A stretch of 32,974 bases of DNA from Prosthecobacter debontii (GTDB lineage Bacteria; Verrucomicrobiota; Verrucomicrobiia; Verrucomicrobiales; Verrucomicrobiaceae). The DNA is taken from assembly GCA_945860295.1 (NCBI GenBank), contig CAMAQH010000043.1:1-32974 (forward strand), given 5' to 3'. Of the stretch, positions 18,593 through 27,582 are shown in pieces (within the stretch, counting starts at the first letter, position 1; every line of letters begins with the position of its first letter). The position numbers and the translations under genes are program-made. Under the pieces are notes generated by a model, which was not told where the DNA came from, ran no database searches, and saw only the letters and a list, made by a program, of their open reading frames with translations.

Positions 18593-20425
18593 GTGCTCTC
18601 CAGCCAGTCGATCGATCCAAACCAGGAAGGAAATCAGAAGTCCTCTCTTGTGCTGCGCCCGTTTATTGCGGCATGGCAGTGGCTCGTCCCCCCCACACAG
18701 GCGCATCGTGACCGGCAGTCCACTACCGCCCGATGGGTGGCGCTCGGCAGTCTCACCCTAGTCTGTATCGGTTTGATTATTGTTGGGTTTAAATACTCAA
18801 AACCGATCCAGGATAATTATCAAAACTGGCAGGCGGAACAACTGTATAAAGAGGCGAAGGCGTTAGCGAATGATGGTCAATATCCGACAGCCTTTACTAA
18901 GCTGCAAAAGGCAGTCCAAATCGCGCCTGATAACATCAATGTTTTGCGCATGAATGCGGAATTTCTAACATTGGCAAAAAGACCTGAAGCACTTTTTTTC
19001 CTCGACCAATTGGAAAATCGTGGAGCTACGAAAGAATCGGATAATCAACTTCGCGTGCGCGCTTTGCTGAATCTTCAGCGCCCGAAGGAAGCCTCAGAAC
19101 TGCTGGAGCAAATTCTCAACCGTCAGGCACCGACAGATACCATGATGAAGCTAGCCGAGGATGTGTGGGGTAAAAGCCAGAAAGATGAAATGTTAACAAA
19201 GGCGCTGAAAACCTATGGAGCCAAGCACCCCGATGATCGTCAACATAACCTGCGACTGGCTAGGATCGAAGTAGGTTCCAAAGACAATCAAGAGATGTCT
19301 GATGGTATCCGCCTTGCCTGGAAAGTGGCTGAGGGCGAGGATGCTTTAAGTCTTCAGGCCTTGGAGTTGCTGGACGGTTTTGAGAATTTACCACCGGAAG
19401 AATCAAAAACTCTAGTTGATCGCTTACGCAAGCACCCCAATGGAAGCGGTTGGCATATTGTGGCATCTCTAAGGCGGCAAGTTCGCTTGGAACCACTGCG
19501 CAAAAACGAATTCATTCAGGAAGCGGTAACTTTGGCCAGAGGCCGTAAGCGGGAAGATCTAGTCCCCCTCGTGCGCTGGCTGGTAGAACCGCCACAGAAT
19601 GAATATCTCAAAGTACTAGCGTTGATGAGCGAAGATGAGGCCAAAAGCTATCGACCTCTTTTGGAAAACTACCTTACCGCACTCACCATGCTGGGTCGCT
19701 ACCAGGACTTAGAACGGATCGTAGCAGATCCGAAAGTGAGTAACATTCTAAGCCAAAGCGTTAGCGCCTTCTTCCGTGCTCATCTTGCCTATGTTTTGAA
19801 AAAATCTGCCGAAGAGACACGCTCAGCACTGATTCTTGCAAAGAACGCGGCCGACATCGAGCACCAGTCGGATTTGCTGCAAAAAATTGCTCGCTATGCA
19901 GAGGACAGAGGGCACAACGATATTGCTGAGGAAGCTTACCGCGCTGTCGCAATCAATCCGGCAAGTGAACGCACTGGTTTTCAAGGTCTGATTCGCACCA
20001 CTGAACTTAATGGCAACACAGAAGGTCTCATCGAAGCCTCTAGCGAGGCCGTGCGCCGCTGGCCTGATGACAGCACTTATTTAGAGCACTTGCTTTATGT
20101 TAGCCTACTCGTTGGCCGCGATGTTGAATTGGGTTTAACACGGGTGCAGAAGCTTCTAAATATGCAGCCGAAAGATTATCAGAGACGCCTACTCATGGCT
20201 CTGGCATACTGGCGACTGAAGGACATGGATTCAGCCGTTCAGTATCTTGTGGACATGAACCTCAATAGGCTGTCCCCAGGCCAAAAGGCAGTTCTAGCGG
20301 CGATCACACGAAACTGTAACATCGAAAACGCAAAAGATGCTGCTAGGCTAGCACTCAACGACATCGATCCTAAGGCGAATATGTTGCCCGAGGAGCGCGC
20401 CTGTTTCACCGAAGCCAGCCGCTGA
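18593..20425 (+). CDS. Membrane-anchored TPR-repeat protein, 610 residues
   Basis: A cytoplasmic N-terminus of about 46 residues is followed by one hydrophobic helix (about 47-66) and a long helical region. A recognisable TPR lies at about 80-112 (AEQLYKEAKALANDGQYPTAF) and further degenerate TPRs run to the C-terminus, as in envelope scaffolding proteins. It has no enzymatic motif, so its role is unknown. The start is GTG 18593, chosen because the frame opens there and the sequence before it is the C-rich leader TTCCCCAACCCTACCCCGCC. It ends 150 bases before the convergent enoyl reductase gene. Confidence 0.78.
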   Translation: MLSSQSIDPNQEGNQKSSLVLRPFIAAWQWLVPPTQAHRDRQSTTARWVALGSLTLVCIGLIIVGFKYSKPIQDNYQNWQAEQLYKEAKALANDGQYPTAFTKLQKAVQIAPDNINVLRMNAEFLTLAKRPEALFFLDQLENRGATKESDNQLRVRALLNLQRPKEASELLEQILNRQAPTDTMMKLAEDVWGKSQKDEMLTKALKTYGAKHPDDRQHNLRLARIEVGSKDNQEMSDGIRLAWKVAEGEDALSLQALELLDGFENLPPEESKTLVDRLRKHPNGSGWHIVASLRRQVRLEPLRKNEFIQEAVTLARGRKREDLVPLVRWLVEPPQNEYLKVLALMSEDEAKSYRPLLENYLTALTMLGRYQDLERIVADPKVSNILSQSVSAFFRAHLAYVLKKSAEETRSALILAKNAADIEHQSDLLQKIARYAEDRGHNDIAEEAYRAVAINPASERTGFQGLIRTTELNGNTEGLIEASSEAVRRWPDDSTYLEHLLYVSLLVGRDVELGLTRVQKLLNMQPKDYQRRLLMALAYWRLKDMDSAVQYLVDMNLNRLSPGQKAVLAAITRNCNIENAKDAARLALNDIDPKANMLPEERACFTEASR

Positions 20426-20575
20426 GGCCCACCGAAATCCGCAAGTTAGCGAAGGATAAAGTGTGACAAAACCCTCCCAAAAAAGGCAATGGAGATGTGA
20501 ATAAATAACCACAAGATTGTAACACGGCCGATCAAATCAACGACACCATCAATTCCCACGGTGGACTTAATTTGA

Positions 20576-21568
20576 TCATGCCAGATCCAAGATGACTTTG
20601 CCTTTTCGGCCACCTTCTTGAGCTCGCTGCATGGCACGGCGGTGATCTTGCAAGGGGATGACTTCATCGACGGCGGTGAACAGATCATGATGGATGATCA
20701 TTTTGGCAAGCGGCTCCAATACCTCATAAAGCTCGGCGCTACTGGCTTGCTCGAACCACTGAGTGATCCAGAGACCGTGCAGACGGAGGTTTTTGAAGAT
20801 GAGGAATTTGTTCGGCACCTTCAGACTGCGCCGACTCATGGCTCCATAAGTGACCATCATTCCGTCGGGTGAAAGCAGGTCCATGAGATGGATGGCACTG
20901 TCACCACCAACGGCATTGGCGGTTATTTTCAGCGGTGTTTTGGCGAGTAGTGCCTTGGCTTGAGCGACGCCGTTTTCATCGTCGAGAAACACGGCATCTG
21001 CGCCTAGTTCAAGCAACTCGGGTATAAGTGCAGCACGGCGGACGAAGTTGATCGTGCGCAGACCTTTTTGTTTGGCGATCTGGATCAAGGCGCGACCAAC
21101 GCCTGAGTTGGCCGCGTTCTGTGCGAACCAATCCCCGGGATCTAGATCGACGTGTTTGTTTAGCAGATGCCAGGCGGTGACTGGATTGATCCGCAACATG
21201 GAACCCTGCACGAGGTCGATGGAGCAAGGCAGCTTTGCGAAATGATATTCGGCCGCGGTGAGATGCTGGGACCAGCAGCCAGAACTGAGCAGCGGGATGA
21301 CAACATCGCCTTTCTCCAGTGACGTAACCAGCGGTCCCACGGACTCGACCTCACCACAGCCTTCATGACCGGGGATGGCGGGTGGATGGGAAACGCGACC
21401 GTAATTGCCCTCGATGAAATTTAGATCGGCGGGATTGATCGGCGCATAGCGCATCCGCACGCGCACCTCATGACCGGTGAGTTCGAGTAGTGGGTGTTCG
21501 ATCAACTCCAGCACCTCGGCTGGATTTCCGGTGACCGGGAAGGACAGGCAAAGAGACATGAGGTTCAT
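20576..21568 (-). CDS. MECR/Etr1-like trans-2-enoyl thioester reductase (MDR superfamily)
   Basis: The 330-residue protein belongs to the medium-chain dehydrogenase/reductase superfamily. The GroES-like N-domain shows MRYAPINPADLNFIEG and IPGHEGCGEVESVG. The Rossmann domain contains QNAANSGVGRALIQIAK, which matches the NAxNSGVGxxVIQIA motif of mitochondrial 2-enoyl-ACP reductases (MECR/Etr1), and MVTYGAMSRRSLKVP followed by LRLHGLWITQW, also MECR-like. No structural zinc cysteine cluster is visible, as in that family. It would reduce trans-2-enoyl-CoA or -ACP with NADPH; the substrate is inferred. ATG 21568 or ATG 21559 may start it. It follows the DUF3516 helicase by 43 bases in the same direction. 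Confidence 0.85.
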   Translation of the reverse strand: MNLMSLCLSFPVTGNPAEVLELIEHPLLELTGHEVRVRMRYAPINPADLNFIEGNYGRVSHPPAIPGHEGCGEVESVGPLVTSLEKGDVVIPLLSSGCWSQHLTAAEYHFAKLPCSIDLVQGSMLRINPVTAWHLLNKHVDLDPGDWFAQNAANSGVGRALIQIAKQKGLRTINFVRRAALIPELLELGADAVFLDDENGVAQAKALLAKTPLKITANAVGGDSAIHLMDLLSPDGMMVTYGAMSRRSLKVPNKFLIFKNLRLHGLWITQWFEQASSAELYEVLEPLAKMIIHHDLFTAVDEVIPLQDHRRAMQRAQEGGRKGKVILDLA

Positions 21569-21611
21569 GCTGGCACAGTTTTATGAAAAGCCAATCAGGC
21601 GCGTGAATGGA

Positions 21612-24149
21612 TCAGCGCTCGACTACAGGAGCGATGCTAACGAGAACCAAGGATGGCTTGCCATCTTCTCTCGCCAGTCGGAGATCGACGCTGAACTCGA
21701 TCTGCCAGTCGTTGAGTTCTTCTGGATCGACGAGCACCTGATGAATGCGCCACGTCTGCTGATCCTCGCTAGGCTCGGTGTAGGTGTGGCGGCCATTGCG
21801 CGCTTCATTGTCGAGGCGGATGCGCTCGTGATCGAGCAGGTAATCGTCGATGATCGCGCGGAGTTTATCGACCGTCCAACCGATGGCTCCAGTGCCAAAA
21901 GCGGCGAGTGCGAAGTCGAGATTCTGCGAGGCGAGCGGGCGCAGGAAACGGAAGATCTCGGTTCGAATGAGGGCGGTGAACTCGCGCTTATTGCGTGTGA
22001 TGTCGGAAACTTCGGCAGGCTTGTCTTCGGTGGGTTTCCAATTGGGATCACGCAGGCGCTCCCATTCATCGAGCAGACTAGAATCGGTGCCGCGCAGGAT
22101 GCCTGCGATCCAGGCTTCCATCTCTAAAACAGGCTCGGTCTTGGCAGCTTCAGGCACGGTCTGAGCCAGCACTTTATGCACGCTGCTCAGATGCCGCAGC
22201 AGCACGCCTTCAGCGCGGTGCAGATCATAATCATGAACGTAGTCGGCGAAGCTGCGGTAGTTCTCATACATCTCTCGGGCGATGCTTTTGGGCCGGATAT
22301 TTTCCTGGCCGACCCAGGGATGCACGGACGCGAAATCATTGAACGTGTTGTAGATGAAGTCGTGGTTTGGCTTGGGATACTCCAACTCTTCCAGCTTGGC
22401 GATTCGCTCCTCATAAGGCACTCCCTCGGCCTTCATCGCCGCCATGGCTTCATCCTTCACTTTGCTGAGCTGGCGGCGCAGGATGACGTCTGGATTCTCC
22501 AGGATGGATTCACATAGCGTCATCACATCCACGGCATAGGTCGGTGAGTTCGGGTCGATCAAAGCGAGTGCATCGATGAGATAAAGCGAGAGCGCATGGT
22601 TGAGTGAGAAGTCTTCTTGAAGCTCCACATTCAGCCCCAACTTCGAGCCGCCAGCACGCTTTGCCACGGGCACGATCTCGACAATTTTTCGCTCGATCAA
22701 GGCGCGGAACAATTGCCACGCGCGCTTTCGGTGCTGCTTCTTTGCGCCGGCCGTTTCATGGGAGTCTTTGATGAGTTTCAGCATGGCCTTGCAGCCATCA
22801 TCAGGCCGACTGAGCACTTGCAGTAAAAGGCCGTGAGAGACCTGAAAGCGTGACACGAGCGGTTCGGGCGTCGCGGTTTGAAGTCGATTAAATGTGTCCT
22901 CACTCCAGCCGACAAAACCCTCCTGTGGTTTCTTCTTCACCATCTTGCGCATCTTCTTCACATCGCCTGCAGCTTTGGCCTCCATCTTGGCGTTTTCGAT
23001 CACATGCTCGGGTGCCTGCGCCACGACGTAGCCGATGTCGTCAAAGCCACGCCGCCCTGCGCGCCCGGTGATCTGGTGAAAGTCACGCGCGGTAAGCGTG
23101 GCGACCTTTTGACCACCGTATTTGCTGAGTTTAGTGAGCACGACGGTGCGGATCGGCACATTGACCCCGACCCCAAGTGTGTCGGTGCCACAGATGATTT
23201 TCAGCAAGCCCATCTGCGCCAACTTCTCCACCAACACGCGATACTTTGGCAGCAAGCCGGCATGATGAATGCCGATGCCGTGTTGCAGATACTTCTTCAC
23301 TTCTTTGCCATACGGACTGGTGAACTTAGCTCCCTGCATGAGTTCCTTGATGGAGGCTTTTTCGGCTGTAGAGCAGAAGTTTAAACTCATCAGATCCTGC
23401 GCGGCCTGAGCGGCATCGTTCTGCGTGAAGTGGACGAGATAGACGGGCGCCTTGTTCTCGGCGATGAGCTCCTGCAAAGTCACATCGACCGAGGTCTCCA
23501 CATAACTGAACTCCAGCGGAACGGGACGCTGTGTTGATGAGACGATAATCGTATCTGTGCTGGTGAGCCGAGTGACTTCCTTTTGGAAAAAATCCGGCGT
23601 GCCGAGAGTGGCGGAGATGAGGAGGAAGCGTGCCTTACTCATCGTCAGCAGTGGCACCTGCCAGGCCACGCCGCGCTCGTGATCTGCGTAGTAGTGGAAC
23701 TCGTCCATGACGACCTCACGAAAGGGCGCGCGATCGCCATCACAGAGCGCGTAGTTGGCCAGGATTTCCGCCGTGCAACAGAGGATGGGGGCATCACGAT
23801 TCACCGTGGCATCACCCGTCGCCATGCCAACATTATCGGGACCAAAGTCACGGCACAGGGCCATGAATTTTTCATTCACCAGAGCTTTAATCGGACAGGT
23901 GTAAATGGAGCGCCGTCCTTGAGCCATGGAGCGGAAATGCATGGCCGTGGCAACGAGTGATTTACCAGAGCCTGTGGGCGTGGCGAGAATGACGTTCTTG
24001 TCCTCAAACAGCTCCAGAATTGCCTCTTCCTGCGCGGGATAAAGTTTCAACTTTTTTTCCGCAACATAGTCGAGAAAGAGGCTCAGCAATTCATCACTAG
24101 AGCAGTCCTTTGAATCAGGAAGTCGGCGGAGCAGGGGGTGGTCGGACAT
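21612..24149 (-). CDS. Ski2-like DExH helicase with C-terminal DUF3516 domain
   Basis: This is an 845-residue superfamily 2 helicase. The ATPase domain shows [29 protein letters not shown] in two steps (Q-like region, then Walker A at 56-64), [12 protein letters not shown], the motif II variant DEFH (149-152), [28 protein letters not shown] and [12 protein letters not shown] (motif VI). The second half, from about 440, matches the DUF3516 architecture, with conserved YNTFNDF and [16 protein letters not shown]. Family members are thought to act on structured RNA or DNA, and the bacterial role is unsettled. The gene sits between the GIY-YIG gene (28 bases upstream) and the enoyl reductase (43 bases downstream), a probable transcription unit. 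Confidence 0.9.
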   Translation of the reverse strand: MSDHPLLRRLPDSKDCSSDELLSLFLDYVAEKKLKLYPAQEEAILELFEDKNVILATPTGSGKSLVATAMHFRSMAQGRRSIYTCPIKALVNEKFMALCRDFGPDNVGMATGDATVNRDAPILCCTAEILANYALCDGDRAPFREVVMDEFHYYADHERGVAWQVPLLTMSKARFLLISATLGTPDFFQKEVTRLTSTDTIIVSSTQRPVPLEFSYVETSVDVTLQELIAENKAPVYLVHFTQNDAAQAAQDLMSLNFCSTAEKASIKELMQGAKFTSPYGKEVKKYLQHGIGIHHAGLLPKYRVLVEKLAQMGLLKIICGTDTLGVGVNVPIRTVVLTKLSKYGGQKVATLTARDFHQITGRAGRRGFDDIGYVVAQAPEHVIENAKMEAKAAGDVKKMRKMVKKKPQEGFVGWSEDTFNRLQTATPEPLVSRFQVSHGLLLQVLSRPDDGCKAMLKLIKDSHETAGAKKQHRKRAWQLFRALIERKIVEIVPVAKRAGGSKLGLNVELQEDFSLNHALSLYLIDALALIDPNSPTYAVDVMTLCESILENPDVILRRQLSKVKDEAMAAMKAEGVPYEERIAKLEELEYPKPNHDFIYNTFNDFASVHPWVGQENIRPKSIAREMYENYRSFADYVHDYDLHRAEGVLLRHLSSVHKVLAQTVPEAAKTEPVLEMEAWIAGILRGTDSSLLDEWERLRDPNWKPTEDKPAEVSDITRNKREFTALIRTEIFRFLRPLASQNLDFALAAFGTGAIGWTVDKLRAIIDDYLLDHERIRLDNEARNGRHTYTEPSEDQQTWRIHQVLVDPEELNDWQIEFSVDLRLAREDGKPSLVLVSIAPVVER

Positions 24150-24177
24150 GAGCTAGTAGTTTCCCGAGAGGCGCAGC

Positions 24178-24468
24178 TCAGGCAATGAGAGTCTGCTCTT
24201 TCACGGCGCGGCGCAGCTTCTTGAAAGCGAACTCGGCTTTCAAGGCTGCCGATTTACTCTCATGAATCCATGAACGAACAACGACGGCGGGTCCCCTGCC
24301 CCGTGTGTAGCGTGCCGCTTTGCCTGCATTATGCTGCGCCACACGCCGATCCAGATCATTGGTGATCCCACAATACAGGCTGCCATCGCGGCAGCGCAGG
24401 ACATAGAGATGCCAGGGCTTTGGAGCTGGATCAACGGCGGGCGCTGCTGGTTTCTTGGTGCGGGGCAT
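24178..24468 (-). CDS. GIY-YIG domain protein (UPF0213/YhbQ-like)
   Basis: The 96-residue protein is a single GIY-YIG domain. HLYVLRCRDGSLYCGIT gives the two halves of the motif (VYVL...YCGIT), followed by DLDRRVAQHN with the conserved Arg, RYTRGRGPAVVV and the Glu of KAEFAFKKL. YhbQ-type proteins are small predicted nucleases of uncertain function in DNA repair. ATG 24468 (MPRTKKP) is chosen: the frame extends upstream to 24765 but that part is antisense to another gene and unlike the family. It is first in the probable GIY-YIG, DUF3516 helicase, enoyl reductase run. It is divergent from the small membrane protein gene. Confidence 0.87.
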   Translation of the reverse strand: MPRTKKPAAPAVDPAPKPWHLYVLRCRDGSLYCGITNDLDRRVAQHNAGKAARYTRGRGPAVVVRSWIHESKSAALKAEFAFKKLRRAVKEQTLIA

Positions 24469-24586
24469 TCTTTGGGACAAAAAAGAGGCAGTTAATTTCA
24501 TGCTCGATGAGCTTTCTCCTGGCAAAATAAACTCTGTGCTGGACGCTGGGAGCAGTTTATTCGTAGTTTCACCATTTCCACTACTC

Positions 24587-24751
24587 ATGCGTCTGCTTTC
24601 TAAAATTCTCTGGTCCCTAGCCTTCCTGGCTGCCACATTCGTTTGGATGGTGCTGTTTGAGCACGGCTTCAGCATGAATGGCTTCAGCAAAGGTATGCAG
24701 GAAGAGTGGCACTCTCTGACATCACTCGTTTCTGGCAGTCCCAAAAAGTAA
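24587..24751 (+). CDS. Small membrane protein, 54 residues
   Basis: ATG 24587 encodes a 54-residue protein with one hydrophobic helix (about 7-24: ILWSLAFLAATFVWMVLF) after a basic MRLLSK, then a polar tail ending SGSPKK. This is the pattern of a single-pass inner-membrane protein. The frame is open from 24455 but only ATG 24587 puts a positively charged N-terminus before the helix. It lies 56 bases before the TPR gene and may be co-transcribed with it. I do not recognise a family. Short length makes this call less secure. Confidence 0.5.
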   Translation: MRLLSKILWSLAFLAATFVWMVLFEHGFSMNGFSKGMQEEWHSLTSLVSGSPKK

Positions 24752-24807
24752 GTCCGCCGCATCACTTTCTCTCTTTTTTAAAACTCACAATCCCCCCAAC
24801 CCCAACC

Positions 24808-26175
24808 ATGATCGTTACAGAAGCCGAACTGGAACCTAAGCATCTAAACCTTTGGAAAAAAGGCCTCTTGGCCACTGAGCAAAAAAACTGGGAGTATGCC
24901 GTCAGTCTTATCCTGCCCGTCGTCAAAGACGTTCCAGGGTTCATGGATGGTCGCATGGTCCTGCGCCGTGCTGAGGGCGAAACGGCTGGAAGCGGCCGTA
25001 AGTTCAGCTTTGGCGGTGGTATGTTCAAAGGTAGCTCGAAGAAAGATCCCTTTGAAGCAATCGCCGAACTCGAAGAGAACGTCTTCCAAAAAGATCCCTT
25101 CGGAGTCTCTGGCAATCAGCAGCTCTATGATCTGGCGATGAAGGCCAAGTTTCCCGCACTGGCCGCCTTTGCCCTGGAAACCATCCGCATGGGTCAGCCA
25201 GAGAACACAAAGAACATGCACGCTCTGGCCCAGCACTACATCGCCCATGAGCAGCCGGACAAAGCCAGTGCCGTTTACAATGCGATCCTCAAGATTGATC
25301 CGCGTGACATGATCGCCAACAAAGGTGAAAAGGACTCTGCCGCGCGCTCTTCTATCTCCAGGCAGGGCTTTGGCGACAACGATTTCCGCAAGTCGATGAA
25401 GAACGCCGATGAGGCGAATGATCTCGAACTGATGAGCAAGCAGGGCATGACTATGGAGCAGATGGAGCAGTTGCTCGGCAAGATCATCGAAAAATACAAT
25501 CAGGACCAAACCAACCTCAACACGGTCAAGGCCATGGCTGAGATCTATGAGAAGATGGACCAGATCGACAGTGCGCTGATGTTCTATGATTATGCCCTGA
25601 CCCTGAACCCGAGTGACGTGTCCCTTCAGCGTAAAACTGAACTGATCCGCGACCGCGTGCAGGAAACTCAGATGCAGCAGATGGAGTCTGACATCGAAAG
25701 CAATCCGGACGCGCCAGATGTGGAAGAAAAGCGTGCCCAGCTTGCCAAAATCCGACTCGCTCGCGCTTCCGTCGTGATCAACGAAGCCAAGGTCCGCGTC
25801 GATCGCAACCCGACTGACAAGACCCTGCGCTACGACCTTGGCCAGGCCTACTTCCTGGCGGGCATGTACACTGAGGCCATCCCCGAACTTCAACAGGCCA
25901 AAGGCAATCCACACATCCGCATCAAGGCCATGCTCATGCTCGGTCGCTGCTTTGAGCGCAAGAACATGAACGACCTCGCCAAGAGCGCTCTCATGGAAGC
26001 CAGCAAGGAAATCCTGATCATGGACGGCACCAAGAAAGAGCTGCTATATGAGCTAGCTCTCGTGCATGAAAAAATGGGCGCACGCGAGCCCTACCTCGAA
26101 GCCCTCAAAGAGATCTACAACGCCGACTACGGTTACAAAGACGTGGCCAAGCGTGTGGAATCCTCGTACACCTGA
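24808..26175 (+). CDS. Tetratricopeptide-repeat protein, 455 residues
   Basis: This soluble helical protein carries TPR-type repeats. Clear ones include AVYNAILKIDPRDMIA near 157-172 and SALMFYDYALTLNPSDV near 256-272, with others around 345-370 and in the last quarter. The middle (about 190-320) has a Met/Gln/Glu-rich stretch likely to be coiled coil. A glycine-rich patch (FSFGGGMFKGSSKKD) lies near 66-80. It has no signal peptide and no catalytic motif; it is probably a scaffold. The start is ATG 24808, directly after the C-rich leader CCCCCCAACCCCAACC; the frame is open further upstream but the extension is unlikely. It converges on the DUF456 gene, 157 bases away. Confidence 0.8.
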   Translation: MIVTEAELEPKHLNLWKKGLLATEQKNWEYAVSLILPVVKDVPGFMDGRMVLRRAEGETAGSGRKFSFGGGMFKGSSKKDPFEAIAELEENVFQKDPFGVSGNQQLYDLAMKAKFPALAAFALETIRMGQPENTKNMHALAQHYIAHEQPDKASAVYNAILKIDPRDMIANKGEKDSAARSSISRQGFGDNDFRKSMKNADEANDLELMSKQGMTMEQMEQLLGKIIEKYNQDQTNLNTVKAMAEIYEKMDQIDSALMFYDYALTLNPSDVSLQRKTELIRDRVQETQMQQMESDIESNPDAPDVEEKRAQLAKIRLARASVVINEAKVRVDRNPTDKTLRYDLGQAYFLAGMYTEAIPELQQAKGNPHIRIKAMLMLGRCFERKNMNDLAKSALMEASKEILIMDGTKKELLYELALVHEKMGAREPYLEALKEIYNADYGYKDVAKRVESSYT

Positions 26176-26332
26176 GTTGACGATTGTTGAGGCCGCTGCG
26201 CGGCGTTGACGGTGTTTAGAAGTCGTTTTTTAAGCCGAGGTCCCGTTTCTTAACGGTTGTTCTCTGCGGTTCCCCAACAACTATAAAAAAACCGTCATTC
26301 ACCGTCAACTTCACATCAACCGCCCCTCAACT
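26176..26332. repeat. Intergenic region with inverted GTTGACGGTG copies
   Basis: GTTGACGGTG at 26205-26214 has its exact reverse complement at 26300-26309, 85 bases apart. Partial copies (GTTGACG at 26176-26182, ACCGTCA at 26291-26297) lie outside and beside them. A GCCGC-TGC-GCGGC hairpin occupies 26192-26204 and CTCTGCGGT sits at 26262-26270. As it lies between two converging genes, it may act as a bidirectional transcription stop, but no strong T-run follows a hairpin. Confidence 0.4.
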
Positions 26333-26872
26333 TCAGAGTGTATCGACTAGCACCGTCGCAATCATTCCCACGCTGAGTCCCAGCCGTAGCACGAATCCTA
26401 CGCCAGTGCCCAGCAGAGTGCCCCAAGTGGACTTCACGGCTGGAGCTATGCGTTTTTTGGCAAAAATCAGCTCAAAGGCTAGACCGCCGGCCAGTGGTCC
26501 GACCACAAAACCCAAGGGCGCAAAAAACAAACCCACGAGCCCTCCGACAAACACCCCTGCAATGCCCCATCGACTGGCTCCAAACCAGCGCGCGCCCATG
26601 GCTCCAGCAGCCATATCCACCACATAGGAGGCTACCAATAGAAGCGAAAGAATCGTTATCCCCTGCCAACTCATCCCCGCATTCGGTCGCAGCACCGTAT
26701 GCAAGATGCCTGCGATGAAAATCAAGAACGGCCCCGGCAGCAGCGGCACCACCGACCCAATCAGCCCAACCAAAAGCAGACAACACGTCAGCAGCCAAAT
26801 CCCCAGCACCTCAAAAGGCACCGTGTTAAACGTCTGCACGATCCATTCCCAAGAGTCAGAAAACCATTCCAT
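26333..26872 (-). CDS. DUF456 family membrane protein
   Basis: The 179-residue protein is very hydrophobic. Hydrophobic segments lie at about 18-42, 48-62, 70-92 and 100-135, and the end (about 150-175) is glycine- and valine-rich. VPLLPGPFLIFIAGIL and GLVGLFFAPLGFVVGPLAGGLAFEL are the features of DUF456 proteins, a small integral membrane family of unknown function. The length is typical. It is third in a minus-strand run after the sugar transferase and VTT genes (42 bases from the latter), which suggests an envelope role by association only. ATG 26872 starts the conserved frame. Confidence 0.82.
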   Translation of the reverse strand: MEWFSDSWEWIVQTFNTVPFEVLGIWLLTCCLLLVGLIGSVVPLLPGPFLIFIAGILHTVLRPNAGMSWQGITILSLLLVASYVVDMAAGAMGARWFGASRWGIAGVFVGGLVGLFFAPLGFVVGPLAGGLAFELIFAKKRIAPAVKSTWGTLLGTGVGFVLRLGLSVGMIATVLVDTL

Positions 26873-26914
26873 GTGATGGCAGACATACGCTGGATTTATG
26901 ATTCAGCAAATGGG

Positions 26915-27568
26915 CTACAGGCGAGACTTCCTGATCAAAAACTGAGTTGCAAACCAAAGTAGAATGGGCAGCAAAGCGCTCAGGGTGATCGCTGTGCTGG
27001 GGCTGGTATTCCCAAGAGCGCCGATGGCGGCGAAGGCGAAGCCTACTGGTAGTGAACCACAGGCGAGAGCACGCACAAAAACACGCCATGGCATCTGCAC
27101 CAAGCCTGCGAGACAGGCGATGGCTTCTGGGAGTACGGGCATCCAACGAGAAACGGCGACGAGCCAGCCACCATGTTTGGCGAAGAGTTGCTCGCCTTTT
27201 TCCAGACCAGCCTGACCTGCGATCCAAAGTGCTGCTGGTCGGCCTAACCAACGACAACCCAAATAAGCGAACATGCCTGACAAGAAGGAACCTGCGGACG
27301 CTATCAGCCCACCCAGAAACCAGCCATAGGTGAGTCCGAGCGCGGACATGACGATGGTGCTGGGCACTGGCAGTGCGATGTCGGCGATCAGCAACAACAC
27401 TCCGGCGAGCCATGACCAAGCGCCGTAATTTGCCATCCAGGTGCGCGTGCCTTCTAGACTCAGTGCGGCATCGAACCGCGCGCCCCATATCATAAAGGGC
27501 AGGATGATACCTGAGAGGATGAGCAGGATCAGAATGGCGAAAAACCATTTACCACGTTTGGTCGGCAT
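26915..27568 (-). CDS. VTT/DedA-like (SNARE-associated) membrane protein
   Basis: The 217-residue protein has about five hydrophobic segments and the VTT/DedA signature around 70-150: PVPSTIVMSALGLTYGWFLG, then AGSFLSGMFAYLGCRWLG and a HGGWLVAVSRWMPVLPE stretch. The family is linked to flipping of undecaprenyl phosphate or phospholipids and membrane homeostasis. The placement 14 bases after the sugar transferase gene, which uses undecaprenyl phosphate, fits such a lipid-carrier role, though this is inference. ATG 27568 follows a pyrimidine-rich leader (CCTCCTAACCTCC...). Charged N-terminal residues MPTKRGKW precede the first helix. Confidence 0.85.
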   Translation of the reverse strand: MPTKRGKWFFAILILLILSGIILPFMIWGARFDAALSLEGTRTWMANYGAWSWLAGVLLLIADIALPVPSTIVMSALGLTYGWFLGGLIASAGSFLSGMFAYLGCRWLGRPAALWIAGQAGLEKGEQLFAKHGGWLVAVSRWMPVLPEAIACLAGLVQMPWRVFVRALACGSLPVGFAFAAIGALGNTSPSTAITLSALLPILLWFATQFLIRKSRL

Positions 27569-27582
27569 GAGGTGAATGGAGG

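Noticed and set aside
24844-25914. A 356-codon minus-strand frame antisense to the TPR gene
   Set aside because: It mirrors the TPR codons; no family resemblance and no start context.
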